A DNA stretch of 64,000 bases from Gyrodactylus bullatarudis. Its lineage: Eukaryota > Platyhelminthes > Monogenea > Gyrodactylidea > Gyrodactylidae. Of the stretch, positions 1-13,457 are shown in pieces. Both the position numbers and the translations under genes were made by a program. Position 1 is the stretch's first letter. Every line of letters begins with the position of its first letter. The notes beneath the pieces were generated by a model. The model was given only the letters and a program-made list of their open reading frames with translations. It was not told where the DNA came from and made no database searches. The stretch covers positions 112,316 through 176,315 of the forward strand of contig SSNU01000131.1 of NCBI GenBank assembly GCA_012064415.1, read 5' to 3'.

Positions 1-3000
1 GACTATCCGAACATAAAAATTCAGTTTTTTGTAAAAAAATGTAAATTCTCATCTTCATATTACTGTAATTAGGTTTATAAAAAACTCAATAAATTCATTT
101 GTCTAAACTTGATTATTTTGTTTGTAGAATCCTTTTTCTGTTAACTACTAAAACATTTTAAACATTAGTGAAAAATGTGTCAACTTGTTTTTTATTCTAA
201 TTGTACCAATCAATGTTTTTCAGCCTACTCCAGGTAACGAGTAATTAATGTATCTGCTAATTTATTTAATATGTTACAGAAATTCATTGTTATTTGTCTC
301 TCTTCTGATGTAACCAAGATCTCGGTGTTGATTGAAAAACACTGACTTTAATAACTAACACTTTGAAAAATAACTCTTTTTAAAATTCTCTACAACTAAA
401 CCATGACAACTAAAAGATTAATAACAAGGATATTTTAGAGGTCAGGTATATATAAAGAGTAATCAGTGTGTTTGGGGTGTAATTAATCATTATGAAAAGT
501 GAAAAAATAGTAGTTTTCCCTTAAACACTGAGCAGTGAGCACCTCGTTAATGACAAGTTGAGGAGGAAAAAGATTTATTTCTTCAACTCGATTTTGACAT
601 GGCAAAAAAAGTGGCGGTCAATTTCATTTTTCATGATCTGATAACCCAAATATGACCATCACTTTGTTCTTGCGTTGTTTTTGTTGCTGGCATGAATTAA
701 CTTTTGGACAGATTTCATTTCACGCTCCACTCAATGTTATAATAATAATATTTCTTGCATGTCATAATTATGACTTTCTAATTATCCTAGCGACGGAAAT
801 ATTTGTTACTATCGCTCAACTGATTGCAAACCAGAACTGAATGAATGACAGCACCTTGAAAAGAAACTTTCTCTACTTAATTAGAGGTTTCCCTTTGGAG
901 AAGAGAATAATTATAATTTTTCGGTTTGAAAAACATGCTGATAAAACTTGATTTTCTCCAGAAATCAATGAAGATTGTGGAACAGGTTTTGTTTAAGTAC
1001 CGTTTTTGAAAATTGTCCTGTCTTGTTTTTTTCAGATTCGGAATCTGCTTGATATTTTACTCGGTTCATCGCAAAAGAATTCCTTGAATTATTTTTTCGA
1101 TTATCATCTGATTATCAAAAAACTTCGTGTATCTCCATTGCTCCAACTAATTCATGCTTTCCATCGAAAGACCCTTGTTGCTATATCTGGTTTATAGATC
1201 CTGTCAGAGAATAGTTTTTATTACTAAAATTCCTCTCTACACTCAAAAGCTATACTTCGATTCTATATTTTCTTGATTATGATTTGAGAAAACTTGTATT
1301 TATATGTGTTATTTAAGATCTAAGCTTGATTGAATAAGTCTTCTACTAATGAGAAATTTAACTTTTCTAAAAGATAAAGGTTTGAGAATCAAATTGATTT
1401 CTGCTCATGGTTTCCTTATTAATCATTTGATATCAAATGAAACAGATTCTGCTTATTTGCCTCTGATTTGTAATAGGAATATTTTTCATGATTTCAAAAA
1501 ATTGTATATTTTTCAATCTTTGGTTATTTTAGTTATTTCAAAATAATTTTAATGCATCTAATTCATCTGAACACGATATTAATCAAGAATTAGTTTTTAA
1601 GTTGTTAATAAATTCTAATTAACTAATTAGAATTCACTTATTTTGATTGAAAGGATCATTAAATTTAGGTTCTTCATTCAGTGGATTCCTTGTTATTATA
1701 ATAATAATTCATCTGAATATGATGAGAAGGTTGGGAGGGTTCTTTGAATCGGTAACAAATTAAGTAGATTATTTGTAAGCGTGCTCAATCAAATCTTCTA
1801 TCCTAATTCGCTATCGGGAAAATAAAATGACTTGAACTAAAAAAGGCAATATCACAAAAATCAGCACGTGTATCCTGTGTGAGTAGTGCGCCTAAGTATA
1901 ATACAGTTAGAAGGGGCAGATATATTTCCTTCTTTTTCTTTTAATGTGAAGTATGAGAAGTGAATGGGGATACTCCTAAATAAATTAGACGTACATTTCC
2001 AGTGTGTATGTGTTCAGTAACCGTAGTAACATTAAATTTTTAGTAGATGATGAGAGAAAGTTATTCTATCCTCCGTACTCCTCCCCCAAAGGCAAAAATC
2101 TCACAAGATCTCGATAAATTAAGCTTATTAATTTTGATACATGGAAGAATTCATTATTTATAAAAAAATAATTTTCCTTTCAAGTTGAAAAACGAAAAAC
2201 AGAGCGGAATAGTAGAAAGAAAAACATCCCAAACATGAATTTCATTTGAGGTAAGTAAAAAATGTGAAATTTTGACATTAAAGGGTTCTTAAGACCCAGC
2301 GAATTTCTTTTCAAGCGATATTGCTGAGATTGAAAATTCTTTATGGTTTCATAAATCTGCAACATTTTTCAAAATCCAACTTTTAGTTCAGGAGACCGAA
2401 ATTTTCAAAAAATGCACGAGAGTAAATGCTAGAACTCACGGAGTAATAATATTAATTGGGATCACGGTACTCTACCCACTGTGCCATACCTGTGTTAAAT
2501 TAATTTTATAATAATGATACCCAAATTCCATTACTTTTCTTTAAGAAATGTTGGAGTATTTTTAAATGCATAAAGTTTCAAATGCTTAAAATGATGTTAT
2601 ATCCTATTAAATTCATTAAGGAGTTGAGCAGTTCTATAGCGTAGCGTTAGTTCTCATAGTTAATTCGAAAGAATATTTTATTCGGCCTGGAGGATGATTT
2701 TGATTAAAAATTAGCAAATTTGAAACGTCCTCTCTCTATATATATTTTTTTCATCAAATGTATAAGAAGTTAAAAAGAGACGAAAAACGATAGATTACCT
2801 TGAACATCTTTTGACTTCCACAAGAAAGTGTAGATTTTATGAAACCCACTTCAACCTTGAAAGGTAATACAATGAAAATGTAGATGAATTCGAGAAATAA
2901 GGCTTAGTTTAACAAAGATCTCAATTCGCTTCACTGATCAACCTGACTCTTTCCCTCTTTGCTTTTATTATGGGCTAACGTGATTTTAAAGATTTATTTG

Positions 3001-3992
3001 ATTTTTATTTAGATATAAAATTGCTTAAGCCTGACCTTGACAACGAGTTTTCAACGTTTTTTCCCATTTCAAATCCTTCCACCAGTTCCTGAATGGTAGT
3101 AACTAGGCGATGAAAACTTTTTTTTTCTTCTAAAAAGTGTATTCTTTCAGTTGACACATATATATACCTGAAAAATCCTAAAGGGATTAGGAATCATCAT
3201 AGCGTGCATTCGAGTAATCAAGATGTAAATTTTTTATTATTACATTTTATCCTAATTTTGAGATTAGACCTCCGAATTATTATGATAAGATCAAAATTTT
3301 ATTCCCTAATCCGAATTCGAAAGGAATGATAGTAATTTCTAATGGTACGAAAAAATCATTAATCTTGAGATAAACATTTAAAGATTAGATTTTGACTCAA
3401 GAAAAAATAAGTAAATAATTTGATAAAAACAACTGAATTTCTGAGTTGAATACCCACGAATAGATCGACCTATAGAGCTAATTTTCTTTCAATTTTTATT
3501 CTTTAATATAGCTCTTCTCAATGGATATAATTCAAAAGACATACTTTCACCGAGATCAGTTCAAATTGACGGTTCTTTCGAAAACTAAATAGTGACAATT
3601 CATTTCTTTCTTTACTGGTGATCCGAGAAAATAACGCTGGATCCCTCTCACATCTTGAAATCAACTAAAAATTTCAACTAAAAGTTCAAAAACATGGAAA
3701 ATTTTTAATGTCTCCAATTTTCTTTAAAAAGATTTTTTCTCCTAAATCGTTGGAATTTAATTTTGATCGAATATAAATCGATGTTTACAGAATATATTTT
3801 GGGTAAATTACCAAGAGTTTTTTGCAAAATGAATGTGTACTCTTGAATCTTGATGATCTTTAAACTCTTTTCGTCTCAAGTGCGAAACTCTTGATTATTT
3901 ATCTGATAAATATAAATAATTGTACTGATCGAAAATAAATTCCGTCAAGAAGTGATGGTTATCTACATGATTTATCCAACAGGAATAGTATT
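1..3992. other. Gene-free AT-rich stretch
   Basis: I see no supportable gene on either strand: open frames are short, AT-biased and lack paired splice sites or family motifs. Positions 1-90 carry a fragment of the dispersed foldback family also found at 37735-38400, 41590-41915, 51020-51080 and 63700-63760 (shared motif around GTAAATTCTCATCTTCAT). A tRNA-derived head lies at 2440-2495. Positions 3540-3900 resemble the foldback family seen at 43135-43490 and 48660-49272. The rest is unassigned. Confidence 0.6.
2440..2495 (-). repeat. tRNA-derived SINE head (fragment)
   Basis: On the minus strand the segment carries TGGCACAGTGGGTAGAGTAC, a close match to a pol III A box and D arm (TRGCNNAGYNGG). 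The following bases do not fold into a complete tRNA and no intact B box follows. A SINE fragment is therefore more likely than a functional tRNA gene. Confidence 0.5.
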
Positions 3993-5128
3993 TTATTTAA
4001 GCCCAACTTCTCTTGCATGTTGTCGATAAGATGCTTTATTAGCGATAAATAAATAGAGAAAAATAATTCCCATGTAATTGTTGCCAACCACCAACCAGTT
4101 ACACACTAGGATATAATAATATTTTGAGCCATCATCGACTATTACACACGTGGAAAATTTCCTAACAGTATTTCTTCTGTAACCTTGAGAGATTAGGATA
4201 GAAGAAAAAGAAAAAAAACAAAAGCAACTAGAATGACAGGATAAGAGATCCTTCATGATAACGTTCTTAGTTATACACTATTTAAGATGGATTTAAGAAG
4301 TTACAACACAGTAAAATCTATTTGACCCATTCAAAAATGCAGGTGAAAAATGTTTCGTATTCAAATACATTTTCATTTGTTTCCAACTACGCTCCGGTTA
4401 TTGTTGATCATGTTAGTTGAGAGATATTTTTTTCACATTGCAACGAATACATAAAATTCAGGTGGAATTTTTAGGTTTCATTGAAAGAAGATCTAACAAT
4501 TAAAACTCTCAGCCATTGGTATTCCAAAAGTTTCGCCAGTGATTGTCTTTACACGACTTCTACAGTGATGCGAAAAAATTATCAAAGGATTTCTGTATTC
4601 ATGATCTCATTCAATCTGATTGAATAAAACCTATCATGAATAAATACTCATGTAAAATTTGTCGTACACTTATCACTTTGTGTCATAACTGTCACTTTTA
4701 TTGTTAGAGCCTCAAAAAGTATTAAAATGCTTATTTTTCTTCTGTTCTAAAAAAAAAGATTTCTTATTATGGCACCAGGGTTCAAAATTATCGAAGTTAG
4801 ATCTTAAAATGTATTATTTTGAAGATGAGGTATTAATGAACTAAATCATTTTTGAAAAAAATTTTTTGAGGTAGAGAGCTGATTTTTATTGTTTTACAAT
4901 TTTCTAACCTCAAAAATAGCCTTGAAGAGAATAATTTCGAAATTATCTCGATGTTTTAGTTTAATTTCAACATTAAAATTGGTTTTAAACAGTACTCACC
5001 GGATAAGCCTATACAATGGGTAATTAAAAAGCTCACGAAACAGCTCTGACGGAATGATGCAAGATGTTTTGTTCGAACTGGATCTAAAGTCATGGAGGTT
5101 ACAAAATTAAATAATCGTTCGTTCGATA
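3993..5128 (-). CDS. Candidate 3' end of an unknown multipass membrane protein (two exons)
   Basis: Exon A is 5128-5000 and exon B is 4105-3993. Exon A begins after an AG and ends in phase 1 at a strong donor (GTGAGTAC). Exon B begins after TATCCTAG in the matching phase and reads 37 codons to a stop. AATAAA overlaps that stop, as expected for a compact 3' end. The joined peptide has two hydrophobic stretches (around SCFVSFLITHCIGLS and NYMGIIFLYLFIAN) and a basic tail ending HAREVGLK. Exon A is clearly GC-richer than its surroundings. I do not recognise the family and could not find the upstream exons, which should lie between 5129 and 7448 or further right on the minus strand. Compatible phase, splice sites and poly(A) signal support a real gene end; lack of recognisable homology keeps confidence low. 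Confidence 0.35.
4495..4640 (-). repeat. Diverged copy of the palindromic hammerhead-like repeat
   Basis: This segment, read on the minus strand, matches one arm of the palindrome at 19726-20395: the CTGAGAG / CCAATGGC block, GACAATCACTGGCGAAAC, and the ATCATGAAT block upstream. The core box corresponding to CTGAAGA has decayed to CTGTAGA and the flanking stem is mismatched, so it looks like an old fragment. It does not include the second arm. Confidence 0.6.
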
Positions 5129-7448
5129 CTGTTTTCAAAAATTTTTACAAATAAAAAGCTAGATGACTGTTGTTACAAACCTACTCCCATATATTCGGGA
5201 ATTTGAGCGAGACAAAATCTACAAATAAAAATGCAATCTATAAGGTTCCAAGAAACAAAAGAGGAAGGTGTTCAATTTGTGAATCGTTTATTCCTGTGAA
5301 ATTTCTGTAGTGTAAAAGCTGTTTTTCTCTCAAATCATGCAAATATAAAATTAATATATGGACTCATAAATTATTATAATTTGAAAAATATTTTAGCTCA
5401 AAATCAGATAACTAGCTAAGTTACATGGATGGAATATTTGAATGAAAATAATTATGAAAGAAAAAAAATCATTCTTCTAACTCAATTTTTCGGAAAGTCA
5501 AATTTTACCACCCTACAGTACCAGTGTAGGGTACATGCCAAATTTATGAACTAGATAATGACCATTAGAAGATCGAACCATGAAATATTGAAAAAAATCA
5601 CATCAAATTTATTGAGTGGGTTCATTGAAAGGTTTGATTGATATGTATAAATCACATTTTCTCTAATATTGTTAATTTTTCGAAATTGACCGTATATTTC
5701 GAGGTTATTCAGAATATATTTAATGTTATTGTGACGTGAAAATCTGATTTAAAAAGATCATAGAGTGTCCAATAATTCAAAATTGATCATTTCTTGTAGT
5801 AAAATTCATTGAAATATGTTGGCGCGAATTTGAAAATATGACAATTGAAATCTTGCACATGTAAATAAAACATAAAACCCAAGGTTCACTAGGAATTTTT
5901 TAATCTATAAAAAGTATAAACTCGAAAAGTTATAATTAATCAAGTCTTACCCTACTGTATATGAGTAATATTCATTGAATATTCAAATATTTAAAATCTA
6001 TCTGAAGGAAAAAATTCCCTGCTGATTAGGAAAAATCTTGCAATTTAAACAAGTCAATACTGTAATTGCAGATGGGATTAATTATTGGATTATCTCTTTC
6101 AAGAAAGAATATTTATTATCAGATCCAAGATTATGTTAATCTAGTTAAGGCTAAATACTGAAATGAAGAAACAATAGGTCCTCACCCTCCACCCCCATCC
6201 AAATAAAAAGGTGATGACCATCATCACAGTGAAAGTACAATGAAAAATGTCCATCTTCTCGTATTAAAGAGTACTCTATGTTGGAAAACCTCTTTTAAAA
6301 ACCACTACTAGTACAATTAACATGTAATAATGGATAATGTAGAGTAGATTTTATATTTTTAAAAACAATACAGCTTTTATTAAGCTGAAAGCCGTAGTTG
6401 GTGAAGGAGTCGTCTATCTCTAACTCTCTCTCTCGCTCTTCTCAAGATAGATGGACGTAGGGATAGAGGTGAAGGACATCATCCTATTCATACAACTAGA
6501 TGTTGCCCGGGGAAGATTTAATTGTCTAAGCAATGTGATTGACGTTTGGACAAAAACCATCTAATCTAAGGAGAATATCAATACTTGAGAATATTATACT
6601 TGAGTAAATTGAATGCTGAAAAGCCATCGTTATCAATATGGCTAAAGTTATTCTTTGTCATAGAGATACTTCAACCCAAGATATCTGCTCAGTCGACTTA
6701 TTTTAATTTATTAAATTACACAAAATAAAAAATATTAAATAATTTTGTATTGTTACTTAAAAGTAGTCATTTAAATATTTGAATTTTTAATCTAATTATT
6801 ATTTAGTTTTGGAAATTACAAAGCCTATTTTATAAGCCTCTAATCTATAAATAAAGGATTCTGAGAATTCACTTCGCCAAAGTTATCAATCCCTTTTGCC
6901 GAATCCATCAGCGGACAAGTAAAATAAATCGAAAGGATTCAATTTCTCTGGCTCAGATCCTGCCTTGAACTATCAGAATGACAGTCCATACGGCTTCCTT
7001 TTTAGCAAACGTTTATTAGATCTCAGATTATGTCTATCCATATTACTCCCCCTCGTAGACCGTTTTTATATTGACCTATAGATATTTGAAAAACATGAAA
7101 ATATCCCAGATAACCATACATTTTTGTAATTATTCACTATGCCAAAAGTCTATAATTTAAAAAAATGAACAAATTGGCCTGAAAAATGGTTTATTGATTC
7201 AATTTAATAGCTAGTATTTATATAAAAAAGAAATGTATATTACATGATAATAGGGTTGGGCAAATCTTTTTCTAAATTTCACATCAAAAATGTTTGTATC
7301 ATACAATATATGCGATAAATAAAAAAATGGCTTTTACAAAAAATATTAGTAAGGATATAATAGAATACTTGAATTTTGAAGTTGAAAAAAACGAATCATC
7401 AATTTGGAAAAATTAACAGCATTCCTTTACTTTGTTGGGAAAGGGTGT
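5129..7448. other. Intergenic, no assigned gene
   Basis: No coding exon is supportable. A pyrimidine/purine-rich patch at 6400-6480 and a GC-richer patch at 6900-7010 stand out from the AT background and could be untranslated sequence or missed exons of the minus-strand candidate ending at 3993. Neither has paired splice sites that I can defend. Confidence 0.5.
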
Positions 7449-10428
7449 TTAACAATCTACCACCCCGTTTTTATTGTTTTTAATTATTTTCGATTCAATT
7501 TCTTTTACCATTGGCCAACTCATCAGACTAGATGAATCCCTGGTACTATCGGAACTTTGAGAAATGCAAATTTCCAAGGAAACATCCACTGGGAGACTGG
7601 GACATGAAGCTGAATGCAAAGATTCCAGACCTCCATGGGAAGTTTTGTTGATGAATCTTTTCATATTTGCCTCGATTCTTTCAGTTTGAGGTTTATTATG
7701 TAGAGTGAAAATTGGATTGGTTTCATTAGGGGTTTCAAGCTCTGGATTTTCTTCCAATAGAGGATCATCTTTTGAGTTTGAATTTTCTTGAGAGACCGCT
7801 TCGTTCAGATTCTGTTGAGACGTAGCTGCAAGTTTGATTGAACTTCTATCTCCTTCTGGAGATATTATTATAGGAGCAGTATCATTTGAATCATGGCCAT
7901 CAGCAGATTTATTGAGATCAAGTTCATGTAAGGGGGAATTTTCCGTTTCATCATGATCAGTCAATTGGGGCTTCTCTTCAGATTTTGACGATGCGATATA
8001 TTCTTCATTTATACATGGATCTGTGTCAAGGTCATCGCTATCATGTGAAAAGGCATTATTATTATCTGTACAAATAACCAGTTGGGAATTTGCGTTCATT
8101 TCAACAGATGAATTTTCCCCATTGCAGTTTATTGGCTGTGAGCTTTGTTCAAATTTGGTCATGGAATCAGGAATAGGATCACTGTACTGGGAATCGTCAC
8201 TATCTAGATTTTGCAAGTTAGAATTTACACTAGAGATAGACTCATTTGAATTGCAAGTGGAACTTTTACGTCGAGGTCGAGATTGTTTTAAAGGCAATTC
8301 GACCATGTCAACATTTTTATTGACACTGGATCGTCGTCGGGAAACCATAGAATGCGTAGAGAATAGACTATCAATAGAAGGATTAGTAAGATAGTCAATG
8401 ATTCTCGATAGGCTCAAATTGATTTCTTGTTGACGTTCCTGGGTTAAAACTTCTATAGCCTTATTGACACCAGTTAGAAAAGCCCCATGAGTACATTGTT
8501 GGGAACCTTTACTATCGAGTGTAGCCTCTCCACAAAATAACAAGCGGGAATTGTCCTATTCAAATGATAAAATTTATTAGAATTAATCATTTTATTTTTA
8601 ATGTTGCCATAAACTCACTTTTGAAGGAAGACTGGCAGCATAGGTATTACGATCTTTATCACCACTTCCAATTTCTCCTTCAGTATAGGAGCCAAGAGTA
8701 AAGGGATCCTCGGACCATCTTGTGATAAAGTATTTATACGGTCTTGGCAAGGGTTTCTTGTCAGGATAAATGTTTCCCAATAATTCAAGAAATTTTTCAA
8801 AAATTTCCTCGTCACTTTTCCCATGAATTTCAACATTTGAGCCAGCCCAAATATGAAAAAGTAAGACTCCCGTTTGCCCGTAATAATGCAAATTCAGTAT
8901 ATGCAAACGAGGATCGTCTGATTCAATATTTGGATAATCAACATCCCAAAATACATCGTCCTTTGAAAATGCCATTACTATTTTGTCGTGAGTTTTTGCT
9001 CCAATATGCGGAATGCCAAGCTTATCAATTGCCTTTCTTTTAGCCTTCGGTAGTTCTGGAATAAATTGAACCCTTGATCTATCATCAAGTCCCTTGAGAA
9101 CACCGACCGGTAAAGATATTATGCAATGTTTACAAAAATAGGAGAACTCTTTGCCCTCGGGATCTAGGGCAGTTATTTTAATTTGATCTGGATCTGACCA
9201 ATCGATAATCTTGACAATTCTTCGAAAAAAAATAAATGAAAATAACTATTATTCTAATAATGTTATACACGTCTGGTCTTGCCTAGGTTCTCAATGGTGA
9301 AAGGATTTGCATATAAAATAAAGAACAACTAAGAATTTTTCATTTATTAATTTGAAGTTTGTCCTAAATATTCATTTCCAAAAATAATAGTTCATGAATG
9401 ATCTAACTATAAATAAGAGGATTTATAAAGATTAACTTACTTTTCATATAAAATAGGGACATCTTTTGAGAGAAAATCTGTAAATTTACTGAAGCCTGAT
9501 AAAACTAGCCTATCTTCCCAAGAATGTGTAACTTTTTTAGCAACCGAAGATTGAGGTCCTTTCTTGAGTATGTGAGATCGTTTTTCTATTAACCAATCCA
9601 AATGCATATTTTTTTCTTCTTGAGTTGGTCGCTTAGCATCATCAGCAAATTTTGATTTGGCACTTTGCTTAAAATGAGGTCCGAGGTTAAGGTAAGAAGA
9701 AATTCTCTCGAGAGGGTTTACATATGCAAGATATCTGTTGCAAAATGACATGAGAATGTTGTGCTGGAAAGTTTCAAGGACTTTTGGAAATTTTTTCGCC
9801 TTTGATAAGACGGACAAATTTACTTTCAATGCTCTATATAGTAAAAATGGACTTGGTTTAGGATTATGGATGAATAAAATAATTCAAGATTCAATTCTAA
9901 TTATGATTAATAATATCGAATTAATAATTATTTCTCCCAAAAATTACCAACATACTTTGGAAAACTAACAGACAAGGGAATGTTTTTATTTCTTTCAGTT
10001 TGATTGCTTAAAATTCGAATGAGACATCTATCCATTAAGTAGCCGATTTCTGATACTTCTTCGAGTGAAATTTCCTTGCCAGAATCACTTCGCCTCCATA
10101 TAGCTGTTTCTAAGCATTCCCAACCTCTTAGAGGACCCAGAACATCTCCGGGTGCAACAGATGTTTTGACATCGATTTTTGATGCTAAACTGAATAAAGG
10201 TTGCACTTCTTGATACGGCGTACATCCATGAAGATAGTTTGCTCCTAAATCTGCATGTAGTTTCTTTCCATCATGTGTCCAATCAATTGTATTTATTCGA
10301 CCTCCGTGACGATTTCTAGCTTCTAGAACAAAGCAGCTTAACTTTTCTTTCGATAATATTTTGGCTGCAGCTAATCCTGATATTCCAGCTCCAATGACGA
10401 TGGTATTCACATTAGTATCATTGTACAT
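7449..10428 (-). CDS. Flavin-containing polyamine/spermine oxidase-like protein with long acidic tail
   Basis: Four exons: 10428-9956, 9833-9441, 9219-8619 and 8555-7449, all GT-AG and frame-consistent, giving about 857 aa. Residues 10-40 form the FAD dinucleotide-binding fold (GAGISGL, then the EAR..HGGR motif). A GANYLHG block follows near residue 78. Exon 3 carries the LPVGVLKG segment and GSYTEGEIG, typical of polyamine oxidases. Exon 4 opens with LLFCGEAT, the C-terminal FAD-contacting motif. The family oxidises spermine or N1-acetylpolyamines, releasing H2O2 and an aldehyde; the substrate here cannot be told from sequence. The catalytic fold ends near residue 530, yet about 325 more residues follow, rich in Ser, Asn, Asp and Glu with basic clusters (RRRSS, SRPRRKSS). 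That tail is not a usual part of this family. No signal peptide is visible. The start ATG lies 120 bp from the divergent BAH gene. Confidence 0.88.
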
Positions 10429-10548
10429 AACAGGCTTTTATGAGATTTGTTCGCAGAAGAGAAAGAATTTTGAAATAAAACTATAATGCAACAAACATTC
10501 GGCATCATACATTTTTTTGTTTGTTATTGAAATTTATTAGGCACACAA
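10429..10548. promoter_or_regulatory. Probable bidirectional promoter, oxidase / BAH gene
   Basis: Only 120 bp separate the two divergent start codons (10428 minus, 10549 plus), so both 5' untranslated regions and a shared core promoter must fit here, or untranslated exons overlap. No TATA box is obvious. Inference from spacing. Confidence 0.55.
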
Positions 10549-13164
10549 ATGAAAAATAAGAAAATTAAAAAACCATTAGCCAGTTCTCCTCAAACAGGGA
10601 AGAAATCTAGAACTAAACTCGATAAAATAAGTTCTTATAGAGATACCCATTCTGTGGGCAGACGTTCATCGAGCGTCATCACTTATTCAGAGAATAGTAA
10701 TCTTTACTACGATTTGTTTACAAAATGTGGAGTATATAATGCTACAGCATTTCAATATTATGGTTTACCCATATCGAAGCAGCAAAAGACAAGATCATCT
10801 CTCCCATTATCTCAAAAATCATCTCAATCTCCTAAAAAACGTATAGCTAGTCTAAATGCAAGAGCTATTATGACAGCATGTACAGATTCAGTCAAACCAA
10901 AAAAAGTATCAAATACCAGTTCTGTCCAGAAACAAGTTACATCTACTACTAGCGCCACTAGAAAATCAAATAAGTCAGAAAATAATTTGCATAATATTCC
11001 TCTTATTCTGGGCGGAGAAACAATTTACTCAAAATTACCTTATAAAAGATTATTGAATGAATCAAATAAAAATACCGCTATAAAGCCCCTTAGCAAGAAA
11101 CCAAAAAAATCTTCGAATATCTGGAATTGGGTTGGTGAACCTTTTGAAAAACATGTTTTCACTTCGGTGAGTTTATAATTTATTCCTTTATAAAAACTAG
11201 ATAATCCACTTTGCCGGGAAATAATACACTAAAATCTCTACTATATTCGTTTCAAGTTAAAATTCTAAATGCTAATTTAACTTTCAGGACAACCATTCTC
11301 CAGTTAGACGAAAATGCTACTCTGCCATCGAGCATACAACTGATGGGATGATCATTAAAGATAAGGAGAATGTTTTAATTTGTTCTGATAATCGAGGCTT
11401 ACCGCATATTGCTAGAATAACTGCTCTTTACCAAGACGATGAGAGTCATGAAAAGAAAATGTCCCTTCTCTGGTATTATCGACCAGAGGCTATTAAAAAA
11501 ACAAAAGGTGCTGCTGGCACCTCAGTCAATTCAAATAATCCTCTGCCAAATGAACTCTATGCTAGTAGGCATGCAGACTCTGCTTCTGTCGACTGTATTG
11601 AAGATAGAGCTTATGTATTTCCTTTGAATGTTTACAATCGGTTTATGGCAAATGAAAAACACAAAATAGAAAGAAAACTACAGAGAGACACTTCTTCACC
11701 TGATCATATGAATACTGTAAGCTTCCAGTTAAATTTAAATTTCTAGTAACCTATTTTTACTATTCTAGTTGTATTAGAAATGAGTAAATTTTGAATTTAT
11801 GATCAAAATCTGATGAAATATCTGATTAAAATTATAATCTTGAAAAAAATGACAATTCTATACGCCATGAGAAAATTGAAATTCTCGTGATTTGTTAAGA
11901 TAGAGAATATATCCCAAATTATTTTTTTTTTCATCGCAGAAATTAGAAAAATAATTACGCTGATTCCAAATATGAATTCGGTTATGAAAGCCCAATTATC
12001 ATTCGAAAGATAATAGATATTAAAATTGGCATTTTTGGCTCTAAAGCTATTTAAGATATCGACCAGGCGATTGCATATTTAAAATTGAAAGTTAATTTAT
12101 TTTTGTAGCTTAATAACTTTCCTTCTTTTAGAGCTTTGAAGAGTTCCCAGACGATGCCACAGAAAACAATGTATTTATATGTCGAGGAGTCTACGACCTC
12201 AAAGCAAAAAGAGTCGTGAGCAATCCAGTACATGTCACATATCCATTTGGTCCTTCATCTCCGTTAAAGTCTCCATTGACGATTAGTTCACCAACCACTA
12301 GCAGTCAGAGAGTTGAACTCAATTCAACAGTTATCGTAAGTTAAGCAAATCTTTGGTTTAGTTAATAAGCCGAATCGGAAAATTCTAAGAATGAATGATT
12401 TTACAATTTTATAGAAAATATTCTCAGTTTAAGTAAGATAATCGTTCTTCATAAAAATTGACTGTCTCCCACGAAAATTTTCTACAAAATTTTTCATGTT
12501 CATCTCTTGATTCTGAGGTAAATATTTTTGACTGCATGTTAAACCAAATTATGGAACTGATAATTCACCGTATTTAATATAACACCTTTTTAATTGATTT
12601 CACACTTTTGATAGAACAAATAACCTCTTAGTTTTTCATAAAATAAACCAATATACTTTATTCTATTTTATGATTATTAGGACTTTTTTCAAATACGCGC
12701 CAACATTTTTTTAAAAATTTTATTTTGGTTACGAGGATGGGTATGACAAATTATTTATATTCTCAACCATTTGAAACGTACTTTGGCTAATAGTCAGAAA
12801 CCTCTAAATTTGTTTTTAATATTAAAATTGAGATAATTAAGGCCTTCCATTAATTTTATCTGTTTTTTTTCTAAAATTCTAATTCAAAAATGTTGATAGT
12901 TTCACTTTTTCATTGCAGGAAGGCAAGAATAAGAAAACAAATCAAAACACAAAGAGTCCCACAGTCATACCGAGTGACGTTTATGCAAAATACTCTCGTA
13001 AAAGCTTTGTCGATCCAAATGAATCCAGGGTACAAGACCTGTCTATTAATTGGGGTGAGCATGGATCAAATATTGCTTTGTCTCTAAAGTCAAAGCAATC
13101 CCCTTCTGTATCTCCCAAAGCCAAACCCCAAAATCGATCAACTCAAAAGATTTTGGTTCTATAA
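10549..13164 (+). CDS. BAH-domain chromatin protein (BAHD1 / winged-eye type)
   Basis: Four exons: 10549-11166, 11288-11716, 12132-12335 and 12919-13164; all three introns are GT-AG and phase 0, giving 498 aa. The ATG is preceded by an in-frame stop. Residues 1-200 are basic, Ser/Lys-rich and probably disordered, with several nuclear-localisation-like runs (KNKKIKK, KKSRTKLDK). The C-terminal BAH domain begins near WNWVGEP and includes RRKCYSAIEH, MSLLWYYRPE, ELYASRHAD and VFICRGVYDLKAKRVV, in the order found in vertebrate BAHD1 and TNRC18 and fly winged eye. In vertebrates the BAHD1 BAH domain reads H3K27me3 and promotes silencing, so nuclear chromatin repression is the likely role. Unlike BAHD1, about 110 residues follow the domain: a Ser/Pro/Lys-rich tail ending TQKILVL. 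Sub-family assignment (BAHD1 versus winged eye/TNRC18) is uncertain. Confidence 0.85.
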
Positions 13165-13451
13165 GGATGTATGGAGTCCTCTCAAAGGTAGCTGCTCTGT
13201 TCAGATCTTTTCTGTCAGTTTTTCTCTCTTTATCCTCTATAGTCGACTTTCAGATGGGTACATTATTTTCATGATACACTCAACCGAATTATGCCATCAG
13301 TTGATATTATCAGTCTAATTCACCATAAATATTAGAAGTTTACAATTTTTTCTCTCAAACTTATCTTTTGTAAATAATATGTGTGTTTTTCTAAATGTAG
13401 AAGGAAAGAAATTCATTATAGAAATTATTATCGAATTGTATGATTTTCACA

Positions 13452-13457
13452 AATAAA
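13452..13457 (+). terminator. Poly(A) signal AATAAA of the BAH gene
   Basis: AATAAA lies about 290 bp downstream of the BAH-gene stop, in AT-rich sequence before the convergent PIN4 gene. It is the first canonical signal after the stop that I see. Confidence 0.55.

Noticed and set aside
8023..8394. Plus-strand open frame of 123 codons
   Set aside because: It is antisense to the low-complexity tail of the oxidase gene, which reads openly on both strands; no family features.
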